From: Clostridium sp. 26_21
GTDB lineage: Bacteria; Bacillota; Clostridia; TANB77; CAG-508
NCBI GenBank assembly: GCA_001915995.1
Contig: MNRO01000019.1
Span: forward strand, 62,001 to 126,000
DNA length: 64,000 nucleotides
Direction of reading: 5' to 3'
The notes under the pieces: model-generated
Told to the model about the DNA's origin: nothing
The model's input: only the letters and a program-made list of their open reading frames with translations
Databases searched by the model: none
Shown: positions 53,920 to 62,264 of the stretch, in pieces
How the letters are laid out: each line of letters opens with the position of its first letter
How positions within the stretch are numbered: the first letter of the stretch is position 1
Made by a program: the position numbers and the translations under genes

Positions 53920-54288
53920 ATGGCAAATAGTGAAGAAAATATAAATAAGGATAAAAATGAAAACAGAAATATTAACATAGAACAAAATTCACCTGAAATT
54001 TTAACAAATCCAATATATACACCTGCATTTTTAAGAGAACAAATAGGAAGATTAATGAGAGTAGAATTTCTAATTGGAACCAATAATATGGTTGATAGAA
54101 TAGGAATTCTAGAAGATGTAGGAGCAAGTTACATATTATTGAGGTCTTTTGAAAATGATAGTTTGGTGTATTGTGATATCTATTCAATAAAATTTATTAC
54201 AATTTCAACAACAGGATTTTATGGAAGTATAAATAATATGAATAGTATGAACAATATTGGAACACCAAACAGATTTAATTATTTTTAA
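53920..54288 (+). CDS. GerQ-like small spore-coat-type protein
   Basis: The 122-residue protein has an Asn/Glu-rich disordered start, then a compact beta domain: YTPAFLREQIGRLMRVEFLI, DRIGILEDVGASYILL and VYCDIYSIKFITI, and an Asn/Met/Gly-rich tail. The layout (linker, short helix, Sm-like beta barrel) resembles GerQ and related clostridial coat proteins that are cross-linked into the spore coat. Similarity is at the pattern level only, so the spore role is a guess supported by the other sporulation genes in the window. AAAGGAAAG precedes the ATG. Confidence 0.5.
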   Translation: MANSEENINKDKNENRNINIEQNSPEILTNPIYTPAFLREQIGRLMRVEFLIGTNNMVDRIGILEDVGASYILLRSFENDSLVYCDIYSIKFITISTTGFYGSINNMNSMNNIGTPNRFNYF

Positions 54289-54317
54289 TTGACATTTATG
54301 TAAATAAATAGTATAAT
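54289..54317 (+). promoter_or_regulatory. Consensus sigma-A promoter followed at once by a terminator
   Basis: Perfect TTGACA, 17 bp, TATAAT starting 1 nt after the GerQ-like stop codon. The predicted transcription start falls at the base of the next hairpin. Confidence 0.8.
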
Positions 54318-54320
54318 TTG

Positions 54321-54357
54321 AAACGATATAGTTAAATACTATGTCGTTTACTTTTTT
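54321..54357 (+). terminator. Terminator-like hairpin at the transcript 5' end
   Basis: AAACGATATAGT pairs with ACTATGTCGTTT (one mismatch or G-T pair), loop TAAAT, then ACTTTTTT. It may serve the upstream gene and also attenuate transcription from the promoter at 54289. Confidence 0.65.
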
Positions 54358-54444
54358 CTACTAATTAGTAGGAGGAAAATCCTCTAGCTTTTTAGTTTTA
54401 CATATATTTTTATACATCAATAAAAGCAGTAAAGGAGGAAAAAT

Positions 54445-54951
54445 ATGTTAAGCATTATTATTGGAGCCGTAATTATAGTTGTTTTGATTTTTGTTGGTAT
54501 TGAGTTTGGAATTAATGACACAATATTTTCAGTGATTTTTGTAGTTGTAGTTATAGGGGCTGGTGGAATTGGACTGTTTTATCCTGCAAAAGGTTTTACT
54601 GATTGGCAACTTGTAAAAGAAACAGAATTAGTAACATTATCAAATTCTGTTGCATCCCAAGGAAGTGGCAGAATGTTTTATGTTTCTATTTCTGCAGATA
54701 ATGTATATTCTTACAGATATGAAATTGAATCAGAGTTTAAAACAGAAGGTTCTAAATCATATAAAGTTGATACTGTTAGTGGAGATAATGTCGAAGAAAT
54801 TGAAGAGCCTAATTCTTCTAAAGCAATACTTCAAGAATATCATCGTAAAGGAAAAATGTCAATTTGGTCTTTTGCATTTTTGAGTGATGAAACTAGATAT
54901 GTGTTTAGAGTTCCTAAAGGCACGATTTCAAGAGAAATTGCTTTGAAATAA
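54445..54951 (+). CDS. Membrane protein of unknown function
   Basis: The 168-residue protein has two adjacent hydrophobic helices at the N-terminus (about 1-22 and 28-48) joined by FGINDTIF, followed by a soluble domain of about 115 residues with beta-strand character (MFYVSISADNVYSYRYEIES, then YVFRVPKGTISREI). AAAGGAGG lies 8 nt before the ATG. The soluble part probably faces the cytoplasm. The leader between the 54289 promoter and the start contains two hairpins. No family is recognised. Codon use is mixed, less ATA-biased than in core genes. Confidence 0.6.
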   Translation: MLSIIIGAVIIVVLIFVGIEFGINDTIFSVIFVVVVIGAGGIGLFYPAKGFTDWQLVKETELVTLSNSVASQGSGRMFYVSISADNVYSYRYEIESEFKTEGSKSYKVDTVSGDNVEEIEEPNSSKAILQEYHRKGKMSIWSFAFLSDETRYVFRVPKGTISREIALK

Positions 54952-54959
54952 TACAATAT

Positions 54960-55012
54960 AAAGCCAGAGAATTTGTAATTTTTATTAATTATAAATTTCT
55001 CTGGCTTTTTTT
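54960..55012 (+). terminator. Intrinsic terminator
   Basis: AAAGCCAGAGAAATT-type arms (AAAGCCAGAG / CTCTGGCTTT, extended by AATTT / AAATT) with a T-run; total stem about 20 bp. Confidence 0.85.
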
Positions 55013-55135
55013 ATATAATAGGAAAGTTTTACTTTCCTATTATATAAAAGCTACAATTGCTAGCCATTTGAGATTTTCTCCTTTTAGTCGAAAACTCAAA
55101 TCGGGCGAGAGCAAATCAAAGAAAAATTGAAAATT
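55013..55135 (+). repeat. Multi-hairpin intergenic element, distantly like the dispersed element
   Basis: It begins like the two dispersed copies (ATATAATAGGAAAGTT after a terminator). It contains a 15-bp perfect hairpin (ATATAATAGGAAAGT / ACTTTCCTATTATAT) and a second, ATTTGAG-A-TTTTC / GAAAACTCAAAT. The GC-richer TCGGGCGAGAGC follows, then AGAAAAATT / AATTTTTCT. Only the first 17 or so bases match copies 1 and 2 well, so membership of the same family is uncertain. A structured RNA is possible. Confidence 0.4.
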
Positions 55136-55162
55136 TTTCTTATTTGTTCTGTTATAAACTTA

Positions 55163-55191
55163 TTGTAAACAAAAAAACAATATGATATACT
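55163..55191 (+). promoter_or_regulatory. Sigma-A promoter of rdgB
   Basis: TTGTAA, 17 bp, TATACT with extended -10 (ATGA). The transcript would start about 18 nt before the ATG. Confidence 0.65.
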
Positions 55192-55214
55192 AAAAATGTA
55201 AGGAGAAAAAAGAT

Positions 55215-55778
55215 ATGGAAGAAATAATAATAGCAACATCAAACAAAGGAAAAGTAAGAGAAGCACAAGAAATTTTAAAAAAATTTAAAGTAATTCCAAT
55301 GAGTGAAATTGGTGTTAATATAGATGTTGAAGAAGATGGAAAAACATTTAAAGAAAATGCCATAAAAAAAGCAAAAATAATAGCACAAGAAATTAATAAA
55401 AGATGTTTAGCAGATGATTCAGGCATTGAAATTGAATATTTGAATGGATTTCCAGGAGTAATTACAAAGAGGTGGCATAGTGGAACAGATAGAGAAAGAA
55501 ATATGGCACTATTGGAAAAATTAATAGGAATACCAAAAGAAAAAAGAAAAATAAAATTTATAACAGCAATTGCTTTATCAGATGGAAATACAACAATTTG
55601 TAAAGAAGGAATAATAGAAGGATATGTAGCAAAAGAGCCAAGAGGAAACAATGGATTTGGATTTGATGAGATATTTGAATTAGAAAACGGAAAGACTTTA
55701 GCAGAATTAACTCAAGTTGAAAAGAATGAGATTAGTGCAAGAAAAATTGCATTAGAGCAAATAGAAAAATTAATATAA
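55215..55778 (+). CDS. rdgB: XTP/dITP diphosphatase (RdgB/Ham1)
   Basis: The 187-residue protein has the canonical signature: IATSNKGKVREAQEIL, ADDSGIEIEYLNG-type metal site (ADDSG), and RGNNGFGFDEIF with the downstream SARK-like element (EISARKIAL). It removes deaminated purine nucleoside triphosphates such as dITP and XTP to protect DNA. It is full length. AAGGAG precedes the ATG. The M6 metalloprotease gene follows by 16 nt and probably shares the transcript. It is the conventional member beside the divergent paralogue at 43967. Confidence 0.93.
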   Translation: MEEIIIATSNKGKVREAQEILKKFKVIPMSEIGVNIDVEEDGKTFKENAIKKAKIIAQEINKRCLADDSGIEIEYLNGFPGVITKRWHSGTDRERNMALLEKLIGIPKEKRKIKFITAIALSDGNTTICKEGIIEGYVAKEPRGNNGFGFDEIFELENGKTLAELTQVEKNEISARKIALEQIEKLI

Positions 55779-55794
55779 GAATAGGAGAAAACAT

Positions 55795-58647
55795 ATGAAG
55801 AAAATAAGAGGAAAATTAATAATATTTATAATAATATTAATATGTTGTATTTATAAAAATTATAATATATCAGAAGCTAAAGCTACAGATATTGAAGATA
55901 CAAATTTTGCAAATGTAGTTTTATTTGCGCATTTTACTGGAGATACAGCAGATGAAGACAAAAAATATTTTGAGGATAATAGAAATGAAATTATAAAATT
56001 ATATGATGGTTCACATGGAAGATCTGCTACTAATTATTTAAATACTATATCTTATGGAAAATTTCATTTGAAAAATATATTTCCACAAGATGATGGAAAA
56101 AAGATAACATCTTATGAACTTAATATAGATAAAAAGTTAGCATATACAATGAATGTAGATTCTTTAATAATAGATGAACTCATAAAAAATGTTCCAGAAA
56201 TATCAGATAAGATTATAGATTATGATGGTGATGGATACATTGATAATCTAACAGTAGTATTAAAAGGAGGAAATGAGCAAGAAGTAAAAGATCAGTCAAC
56301 ATTTGTACTACATAAATCAGATTATGGAGCAGAAGTATATTGGTCAGGAAAAAAGATAAGTTCATATAATATCTTAAATACATATTCATTAATTGATTCT
56401 ATTGTATCAAGCCAATCAGGAGTGATAGCACATGAATTTTTACATACATTAGGATATCCTGATCTATATAGAAGTAGAGGAAATGATAAGCCTGTATATA
56501 GTTGGGACATCATGGGAGCAGCAAGTAGATATATGCCATATCCATTAGCATATTTAAGAATGTATTTTTCTAATTGGTTAAATATAGAAACAATTACAGA
56601 AACTCAAACAGTAACATTGGATGAACAAAGTAATAAAGATGGAAATCAAGCATATATAATAAAATCACCTTTAAGTGATGATGAGTTGTTTGTTATAGAA
56701 TTTAGAAAAAAAGCAGAAATCAACTATACAGATGAAGATTCATTAGATAGAGGAATTGGTGGCTCAGGAATAATAGTATATAGAATAAACACAACAGTAG
56801 AAGGACTAAGTAATAATTTTAATGAGACAGGTGTATATGTCTTTAGACCAAGTATTCCTGGAAGTGGATTTTCACAAAATACAGAAGAAGCTCGTGTGTT
56901 AAGTGCATATTTATCGAAAGAGAGTGGAAGAACTTCGATTGGAAGTACAGATTTTAGTAAAACATTAGAAGATGGAGCACTAACATTTTCAGATGGAACA
57001 AATTCAGGGATTGTAATAAGTGATGTATCTAGTAGTTCAGGAAAAAGTATGACATGTAAAATTACTATTCCAAAAATATCAGAAGAAAATTTATGGAAAA
57101 ATACTGATTTTAAAGATTATACAGGGACAGATACAATTAAAGAAATAGGAATATTAAATTATAATAATTATATATATACAGTTACATGTTCAAATAATAA
57201 AATATATACTCAAGTTTATGATGAAAAAAATTGGAATGAAAAATATAATATTTTGAATGTTGAAGAATCAAATCCTATTGTACAGTTAGAAATAATTCAA
57301 AATGGCAATGATATATATCTGTTTTATTCAGGATATGGATATTTGAAAATAGAAAAGATGAATTTTAAGACTCAACAATGGGAAGATGTTGCAAAGATAA
57401 ATGATATATTAGGAGAATTTTGCGTTACTAATAATTCAGGACAATTTTATATTTCTTGTATAAGGGAAGATAGTTCAACTGCAAGATTAATAAATATTAA
57501 TGGAAATGAAATAACAGAACTTGGTAATTATTTTTCTAAAAAATATTGTGGACAAGCTAAAGTTGCTCAATTAAATGGAAATATATATGTTTCAGTTAGG
57601 TGGTCAAATGGAAATAAAATAAAAGTTTATAAATATAATTCTAAAAGTAATTTTTCGGAAATAGAAAATTCCATGGTTTCAGGAAATTATGATATGAAGT
57701 CAATAGATAATAAAATATATTTTGCATTAGGAAAGAACACTGAGAAAAATGCATCAATGTATGTATTTGATGGTGATAACTGGAAAGAAAATGTTGCAAA
57801 TACAAAATATAGTTTTCCAGAAATATTTAAAATAAATAATGAAATATATGTTATTTTAAAAGCGGAAGATGATAGTGGAAAAGCTCAGATGTATAAATTT
57901 AATAAAGAAAACAATATTTTTGAGGATGATATTATAGATGTAGATACAGCAGTTCAAAATATAAAAATTACATCAACAAGTGACTATATATATAGCATTA
58001 TAAATAAAAAGTCAGATGGTAAAATCGTTGTAAAGAAAAGACAGTATAAGTCAAAAGAAATAGTAAATCCAATACCTGGATCTGATCAAACAAGAAAATT
58101 TCAATTTAAAGATGTTCAGATAACAGATTGGCATTATTCAGCAATAAAATATATGTTTGATAGAAAATATATATCAGGATATAATGAAACAATATTTGCA
58201 CCTAATGATAAAATAACAAGAGGAATGATTGTAACGATATTACATAATATGGAAGGAAAGCCAATAGCAACTAATATAAATAACTTTCCAGATGTGCAAG
58301 ATAGTAAGGTTTATTATTATAAAGCAATAAATTGGGCAGTAGAAAACAAAATAATAAGTGGATATGATACAGGAAAATTTGGACCAGATGATTTAATAAC
58401 AAGAGAACAGTTAGCAGTAATCTTATGGAAATATAGCAAATATAAAGGAAAAAATGTTAATGTTGAAACAGATTATAGTAAATTTCCAGATAAAAATCAA
58501 ATATCTAATTTTGCTCAAAAAGGAATGAATTGGGCTGTAGGAACAGGAGTAATAACAGGTTCACAAGGAAAATTATTACCATTAGGAAATGCAACTAGAG
58601 CTGAAGCTGCATCAATGATTTATAAATATTGTACAAAAGTTAAATAA
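55795..58647 (+). CDS. Secreted M6-family metalloprotease with three SLH repeats
   Basis: The 950-residue protein has a signal peptide ending EAKA, and a catalytic domain with the zinc motif HEFLHTLGYPDLY (His 213-223 region, HExxHxxGxPDL), typical of immune-inhibitor-A-like M6 peptidases. WDIMGAAS, the following Met-turn-like element, is also present. A beta-rich or propeller-like middle (about 430-750) leads to three C-terminal SLH repeats (from about 768; FKDVQITDWHYSA, FPDVQDSKVYYYK, FPDKNQISNFA). It is probably displayed on the cell surface through SLH binding. The SLH set closely parallels that of the CAP protein at 1039. Confidence 0.9.
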   Translation: MKKIRGKLIIFIIILICCIYKNYNISEAKATDIEDTNFANVVLFAHFTGDTADEDKKYFEDNRNEIIKLYDGSHGRSATNYLNTISYGKFHLKNIFPQDDGKKITSYELNIDKKLAYTMNVDSLIIDELIKNVPEISDKIIDYDGDGYIDNLTVVLKGGNEQEVKDQSTFVLHKSDYGAEVYWSGKKISSYNILNTYSLIDSIVSSQSGVIAHEFLHTLGYPDLYRSRGNDKPVYSWDIMGAASRYMPYPLAYLRMYFSNWLNIETITETQTVTLDEQSNKDGNQAYIIKSPLSDDELFVIEFRKKAEINYTDEDSLDRGIGGSGIIVYRINTTVEGLSNNFNETGVYVFRPSIPGSGFSQNTEEARVLSAYLSKESGRTSIGSTDFSKTLEDGALTFSDGTNSGIVISDVSSSSGKSMTCKITIPKISEENLWKNTDFKDYTGTDTIKEIGILNYNNYIYTVTCSNNKIYTQVYDEKNWNEKYNILNVEESNPIVQLEIIQNGNDIYLFYSGYGYLKIEKMNFKTQQWEDVAKINDILGEFCVTNNSGQFYISCIREDSSTARLININGNEITELGNYFSKKYCGQAKVAQLNGNIYVSVRWSNGNKIKVYKYNSKSNFSEIENSMVSGNYDMKSIDNKIYFALGKNTEKNASMYVFDGDNWKENVANTKYSFPEIFKINNEIYVILKAEDDSGKAQMYKFNKENNIFEDDIIDVDTAVQNIKITSTSDYIYSIINKKSDGKIVVKKRQYKSKEIVNPIPGSDQTRKFQFKDVQITDWHYSAIKYMFDRKYISGYNETIFAPNDKITRGMIVTILHNMEGKPIATNINNFPDVQDSKVYYYKAINWAVENKIISGYDTGKFGPDDLITREQLAVILWKYSKYKGKNVNVETDYSKFPDKNQISNFAQKGMNWAVGTGVITGSQGKLLPLGNATRAEAASMIYKYCTKVK

Positions 58648-58657
58648 TATTAAACAA

Positions 58658-58700
58658 GAAAAACACAACAGATTTTTTAAAAATGTTGTGTTTTTTTTGT
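58658..58700 (+). terminator. Intrinsic terminator
   Basis: AAAAACACAACA pairs with TGTTGTGTTTTT, then a long T-run, after the M6 protease. Confidence 0.85.
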
Positions 58701-58714
58701 ATCTATGATATATT
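58686..58714 (+). promoter_or_regulatory. Possible sigma-A promoter of pta
   Basis: TTGTGT, 17 bp, TATATT with extended -10 (ATGA). The -35 lies within the right arm of the preceding terminator. Confidence 0.45.
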
Positions 58715-58751
58715 ATGTTTGAAAAAAGACTCTAGAAAGGAAAAGATAGAA

Positions 58752-59753
58752 ATGTCATTTATAGAAGAAATAAAAAACAGAGCAAAACAACAAATAAAGA
58801 CAATTATATTACCAGAAGCAACAGATATTCGTATATTAAAAGCAGCACAAATAGTAAACAAAGAAAAATATGCAAAAGTTGCGTTAATAGGTAATAAAGA
58901 AGAAATCGAAAGACTAATAAAAGAAAATAATTTAGAATTAGGAGATACACAAATAATAGATCCAGCAAAATCAGATGAGACATCTAAATATGCAAAAGAA
59001 TTATATGAATTAAGAAAAGCAAAAGGTATGACAGAAGAACAAGCACAAAAATTAATATTAGAACCAATATATTATGGAATGATGATGGTAAAACTAAATC
59101 ATGCAGACGGACTTGTATCAGGTGCAGCACATTCAACTGCAGATACATTAAGACCAGCATTACAAATATTAAAAACAGCACCAGGAACAAAATTAGTATC
59201 AGCATTTTTCGTAATGGTAGTACCAAATTGTGAATATGGAGCTAATGGAACATTTATATTTGCAGATAGTGGTTTAAATGAAGAGCCAGATGCAGACAAA
59301 CTTTCAGAAATAGCTATATCATCAAGCAAAAGTTTTAAACAATTAGTAGGAGAAGAACCAAAAGTTGCGATGTTATCATATTCAACTTATGGAAGTGCAC
59401 ATTCTGCATCAACAGAAAAGGTAGTTGAAGCAACAAAACTAGCAAAAGAAAAAGCCCCAGAACTATTAATTGATGGAGAATTACAATTAGATGCTGCAAT
59501 AATACCAGAAGTTGCAGAATTTAAAGCAAAAGGAAGTCCTTTAAAAGGTGAAGCAAATGTATTAGTATTCCCAGATTTAGGAGCTGGAAATATTGGATAT
59601 AAATTAACACAAAGATTAGCAAAAGCAGAAGCTTATGGACCTCTTTGCCAAGGTATTGCAAGACCTGTAAATGATTTATCAAGAGGATGTAGTAGTGAAG
59701 ATGTTGCAGGTGTAGTAGCAATAACAGCTGTACAAGCACAATCACAAGGTTAA
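58752..59753 (+). CDS. pta: Phosphate acetyltransferase
   Basis: ATG 58752 follows GAAAGGAAAAG, giving 333 residues, the usual short-form length. Motifs include ILPEATDIRILKAA, the loop HADGLVSGAAHSTADTLRP, MLSYSTYGSAHS and NVLVFPDLGAGNIGYK, all typical of Pta. It interconverts acetyl-CoA and acetyl phosphate in the cytoplasm. With the two acetate kinases that follow, it forms the acetate-producing, ATP-yielding fermentation route. It is the first gene of the operon, 47 nt before ackA copy 1. Confidence 0.96.
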   Translation: MSFIEEIKNRAKQQIKTIILPEATDIRILKAAQIVNKEKYAKVALIGNKEEIERLIKENNLELGDTQIIDPAKSDETSKYAKELYELRKAKGMTEEQAQKLILEPIYYGMMMVKLNHADGLVSGAAHSTADTLRPALQILKTAPGTKLVSAFFVMVVPNCEYGANGTFIFADSGLNEEPDADKLSEIAISSSKSFKQLVGEEPKVAMLSYSTYGSAHSASTEKVVEATKLAKEKAPELLIDGELQLDAAIIPEVAEFKAKGSPLKGEANVLVFPDLGAGNIGYKLTQRLAKAEAYGPLCQGIARPVNDLSRGCSSEDVAGVVAITAVQAQSQG

Positions 59754-59800
59754 TTAAATATATAATAATGAGTACGTACAAAAAGAAAGGTATATAATTT

Positions 59801-60991
59801 ATGAAAATTCTAGTTTTAAATTCAGGAAGTTCATCATTAAAATATCAAGTAATTGATACAGAAACTGGTGAAATGCTTGTAAAAGGTTATTATGAAAGAA
59901 TTGGGCAAGTTGGAGCATTTTTAACACATAAAGTAAATGGAGAAAAACATCATTTTGAACATCCAGCCAAAAATCATGAAAAAGCAATTCAATTTGTAAT
60001 GAAAAGACTAACAAGTGACCATTATGGAGTATTTAAAAGTTTAGATGAATTAGATGCAATAGGCCATAGAGTTGTACATGGTGGAGAACAATTTAAAGAT
60101 GCAGTTCTTATTACAGATGAAGTAATTCAAAAAATAAAAGAAAATGCAATGTTAGCACCATTACATAATCCAGCAGCAATATTAGGAATAGAAGCTTGTC
60201 AAAAGGTTGTACCTAATAAGCCAATGGTAGCAGTATTTGATACTGCATTTCATCAAACAATTTCAAAAGAAAAGTATATATATCCAATTCCTTATGAATA
60301 CTATGAAAAATATCATGTAAGAAAATATGGATTTCACGGAACATCACATCAATATGTTGCAAATAGAGTTGCAGAAATATTAGGAAAAGATATAAAAGAA
60401 TTAAAAATAGTAAATTGCCACTTAGGTCAAGGAGCAAGTATATGTGCAATAAAAAATGGAGAATCAGTTGAAACAAGTATGGGATTAACACCACTTGGAG
60501 GAATTCCAATGGGAACACGTTCAGGAGATTTAGATCCATCTGTTGTAACATATTTAATGAAAAAAGAAGAATTAGAAGCAGATGATGTTGAAGAAGTATT
60601 AAATAGAGAATCTGGAGTATATGGAATATCAATGGTATCTGTAGATTTTAGAGATATAGAAGCAGAAGCACTAGCTGGTGGAAAACATGCAAAACTTGCA
60701 TTAGATGCATATCATTATTCAATTGCAGGATATATAGCAAAATGTGCAGTTGCAATGGGTGGAATAGATGTTTTAACATTCACGGCAGGTGTTGGTGAAA
60801 AATCACCTTATTCTAGAAGTGAAATTTGTAAACAATTGGGAATATTTGGAGTAGAAATATCAGGAAAAGCTAATTTAGTAAAAGGAGAAGAAGCAGAAAT
60901 ATCTTCACCAAATTCAAAAGTAAAAGTTTTTGTTATTCCAACAAATGAGGAATTAATGATTGCTCAAGAAACAGCAAAATTAGTGAAATAA
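59801..60991 (+). CDS. ackA: Acetate kinase, copy 1
   Basis: The 396-residue kinase is full length with LNSGSSSLKY (phosphate 1), LAPLHNPA, VFDTAFHQT, YGFHGTSH, CHLGQGASICA (phosphate 2), GTRSGDLDP and the adenosine-loop FTAGVGE. It makes ATP and acetate from acetyl phosphate. Compared with copy 2 it keeps MGTRSG, but has GVGEKSPYSR where Asn is more usual than Lys. GAAAGG precedes the ATG. It sits between pta and a second ackA of identical length. Confidence 0.95.
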   Translation: MKILVLNSGSSSLKYQVIDTETGEMLVKGYYERIGQVGAFLTHKVNGEKHHFEHPAKNHEKAIQFVMKRLTSDHYGVFKSLDELDAIGHRVVHGGEQFKDAVLITDEVIQKIKENAMLAPLHNPAAILGIEACQKVVPNKPMVAVFDTAFHQTISKEKYIYPIPYEYYEKYHVRKYGFHGTSHQYVANRVAEILGKDIKELKIVNCHLGQGASICAIKNGESVETSMGLTPLGGIPMGTRSGDLDPSVVTYLMKKEELEADDVEEVLNRESGVYGISMVSVDFRDIEAEALAGGKHAKLALDAYHYSIAGYIAKCAVAMGGIDVLTFTAGVGEKSPYSRSEICKQLGIFGVEISGKANLVKGEEAEISSPNSKVKVFVIPTNEELMIAQETAKLVK

Positions 60992-61051
60992 GGTTTATAG
61001 GCAAAACCATAATAAAAACCTAAATATAAAATATAAAAAGGAAAAATAAAA

Positions 61052-62242
61052 ATGAAAATATTAGTATTAAATTGTGGTAGTTCATCACTAAAATATCAAT
61101 TAATAAATATGGAAACAGAAGAAGTTTTAGCTTCAGGAAAATATGAAAGAATAGGAGAAGATGAAGCTTTTATAACACATAAAGTAAATGGACAAAAAAT
61201 AGAAATCAAACATCCTGCAAAAACACATGAAGAGGCTGTTGATTTTACATTAAAACAATTAATAAATCCAGAATATAAAGTAATAGATAGCTTAGATGAA
61301 ATATCAGCAATAGGACATAGATTAGTACATGGTGGAGAAAAAATTAATAAATCTGTAATTATAACAGATGAAGTTGTAGAAGTATTAAAAGAATGTATAG
61401 ACTTAGCACCATTACACAATCCAGCAGGAATAATAGGAATTGAAGCATGTAAAAAAGTAATGCCAGGAAAACCAATGGTAGGTGTATTTGATACAGCATT
61501 CCATCAAACAATGCCAAAAGAAAGATATATTTATCCAATTCCATATGAATATTACAAAAAATATGGAATAAGAAAATATGGATTCCATGGAACATCACAT
61601 ATGTATGTATCACAAAGATTAGCTGAAATTGTTGGAAAAGATATAAGTGAATTAAAAATAGTTACATGCCATTTAGGTCAAGGATCAAGTATATGTGCAG
61701 TAGAAGGTGGAAAATCAGTTGATACAAGTATGGGATTAACGCCACTTGCAGGAATTCCAATGGTAACGCGTTCAGGAGATCTAGATCCATCTGTAGTAAC
61801 ATTTTTAATGAAAAAAGAAGGATGGACAGCAGAAGAAGCAGAAAATATGTTAAATAAAAAATCAGGAGTTCAAGGAATATCAGGATTAGCACCAGACTTT
61901 AGAGAAATTGAAGCAGCATCTTATGGTGATAATGAAAGAGCTGAAATTGCAATTGAAAAATTCAAATATGAAATTTCATCATATATAGCAAAATATGCAG
62001 TAGCAATGAATGGAGTAGATTATATAGTATTTACAGGTGGTGTTGGAGAAAACCAAATAAATATAAGAAGAGGAATTTGCGAAAAACTTGAATTTATGGG
62101 AGTAAAAATAGATGTTGAAGCAAATAATGTAAGAGGAGAAGAAAAAGAAATATCTGCTCCAGATTCAAAAGTAAAAGTTTATTTAGTTCCAACAAACGAA
62201 GAACTTATGATAGCAAAAGAAACAGCAAGATTAATAAAATAA
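61052..62242 (+). CDS. ackA: Acetate kinase, copy 2 (tandem paralogue)
   Basis: Also 396 residues, with LNCGSSSLKY, YGFHGTSH, CHLGQGSSICA and FTGGVGENQINIRRG. The nucleotide-side motif reads MVTRSGDLDP, with Val where copy 1 and most family members have Gly. The two copies align without large gaps but differ at many positions (for example residues 15-60), so this is an old duplication rather than a recent one. It lies 60 nt after copy 1 and 22 nt before the MFS gene. It might prefer a different acyl phosphate or direction; this is speculation. Confidence 0.93.
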   Translation: MKILVLNCGSSSLKYQLINMETEEVLASGKYERIGEDEAFITHKVNGQKIEIKHPAKTHEEAVDFTLKQLINPEYKVIDSLDEISAIGHRLVHGGEKINKSVIITDEVVEVLKECIDLAPLHNPAGIIGIEACKKVMPGKPMVGVFDTAFHQTMPKERYIYPIPYEYYKKYGIRKYGFHGTSHMYVSQRLAEIVGKDISELKIVTCHLGQGSSICAVEGGKSVDTSMGLTPLAGIPMVTRSGDLDPSVVTFLMKKEGWTAEEAENMLNKKSGVQGISGLAPDFREIEAASYGDNERAEIAIEKFKYEISSYIAKYAVAMNGVDYIVFTGGVGENQINIRRGICEKLEFMGVKIDVEANNVRGEEKEISAPDSKVKVYLVPTNEELMIAKETARLIK

Positions 62243-62264
62243 TTTTGAAATAGAAGAGGTACAA

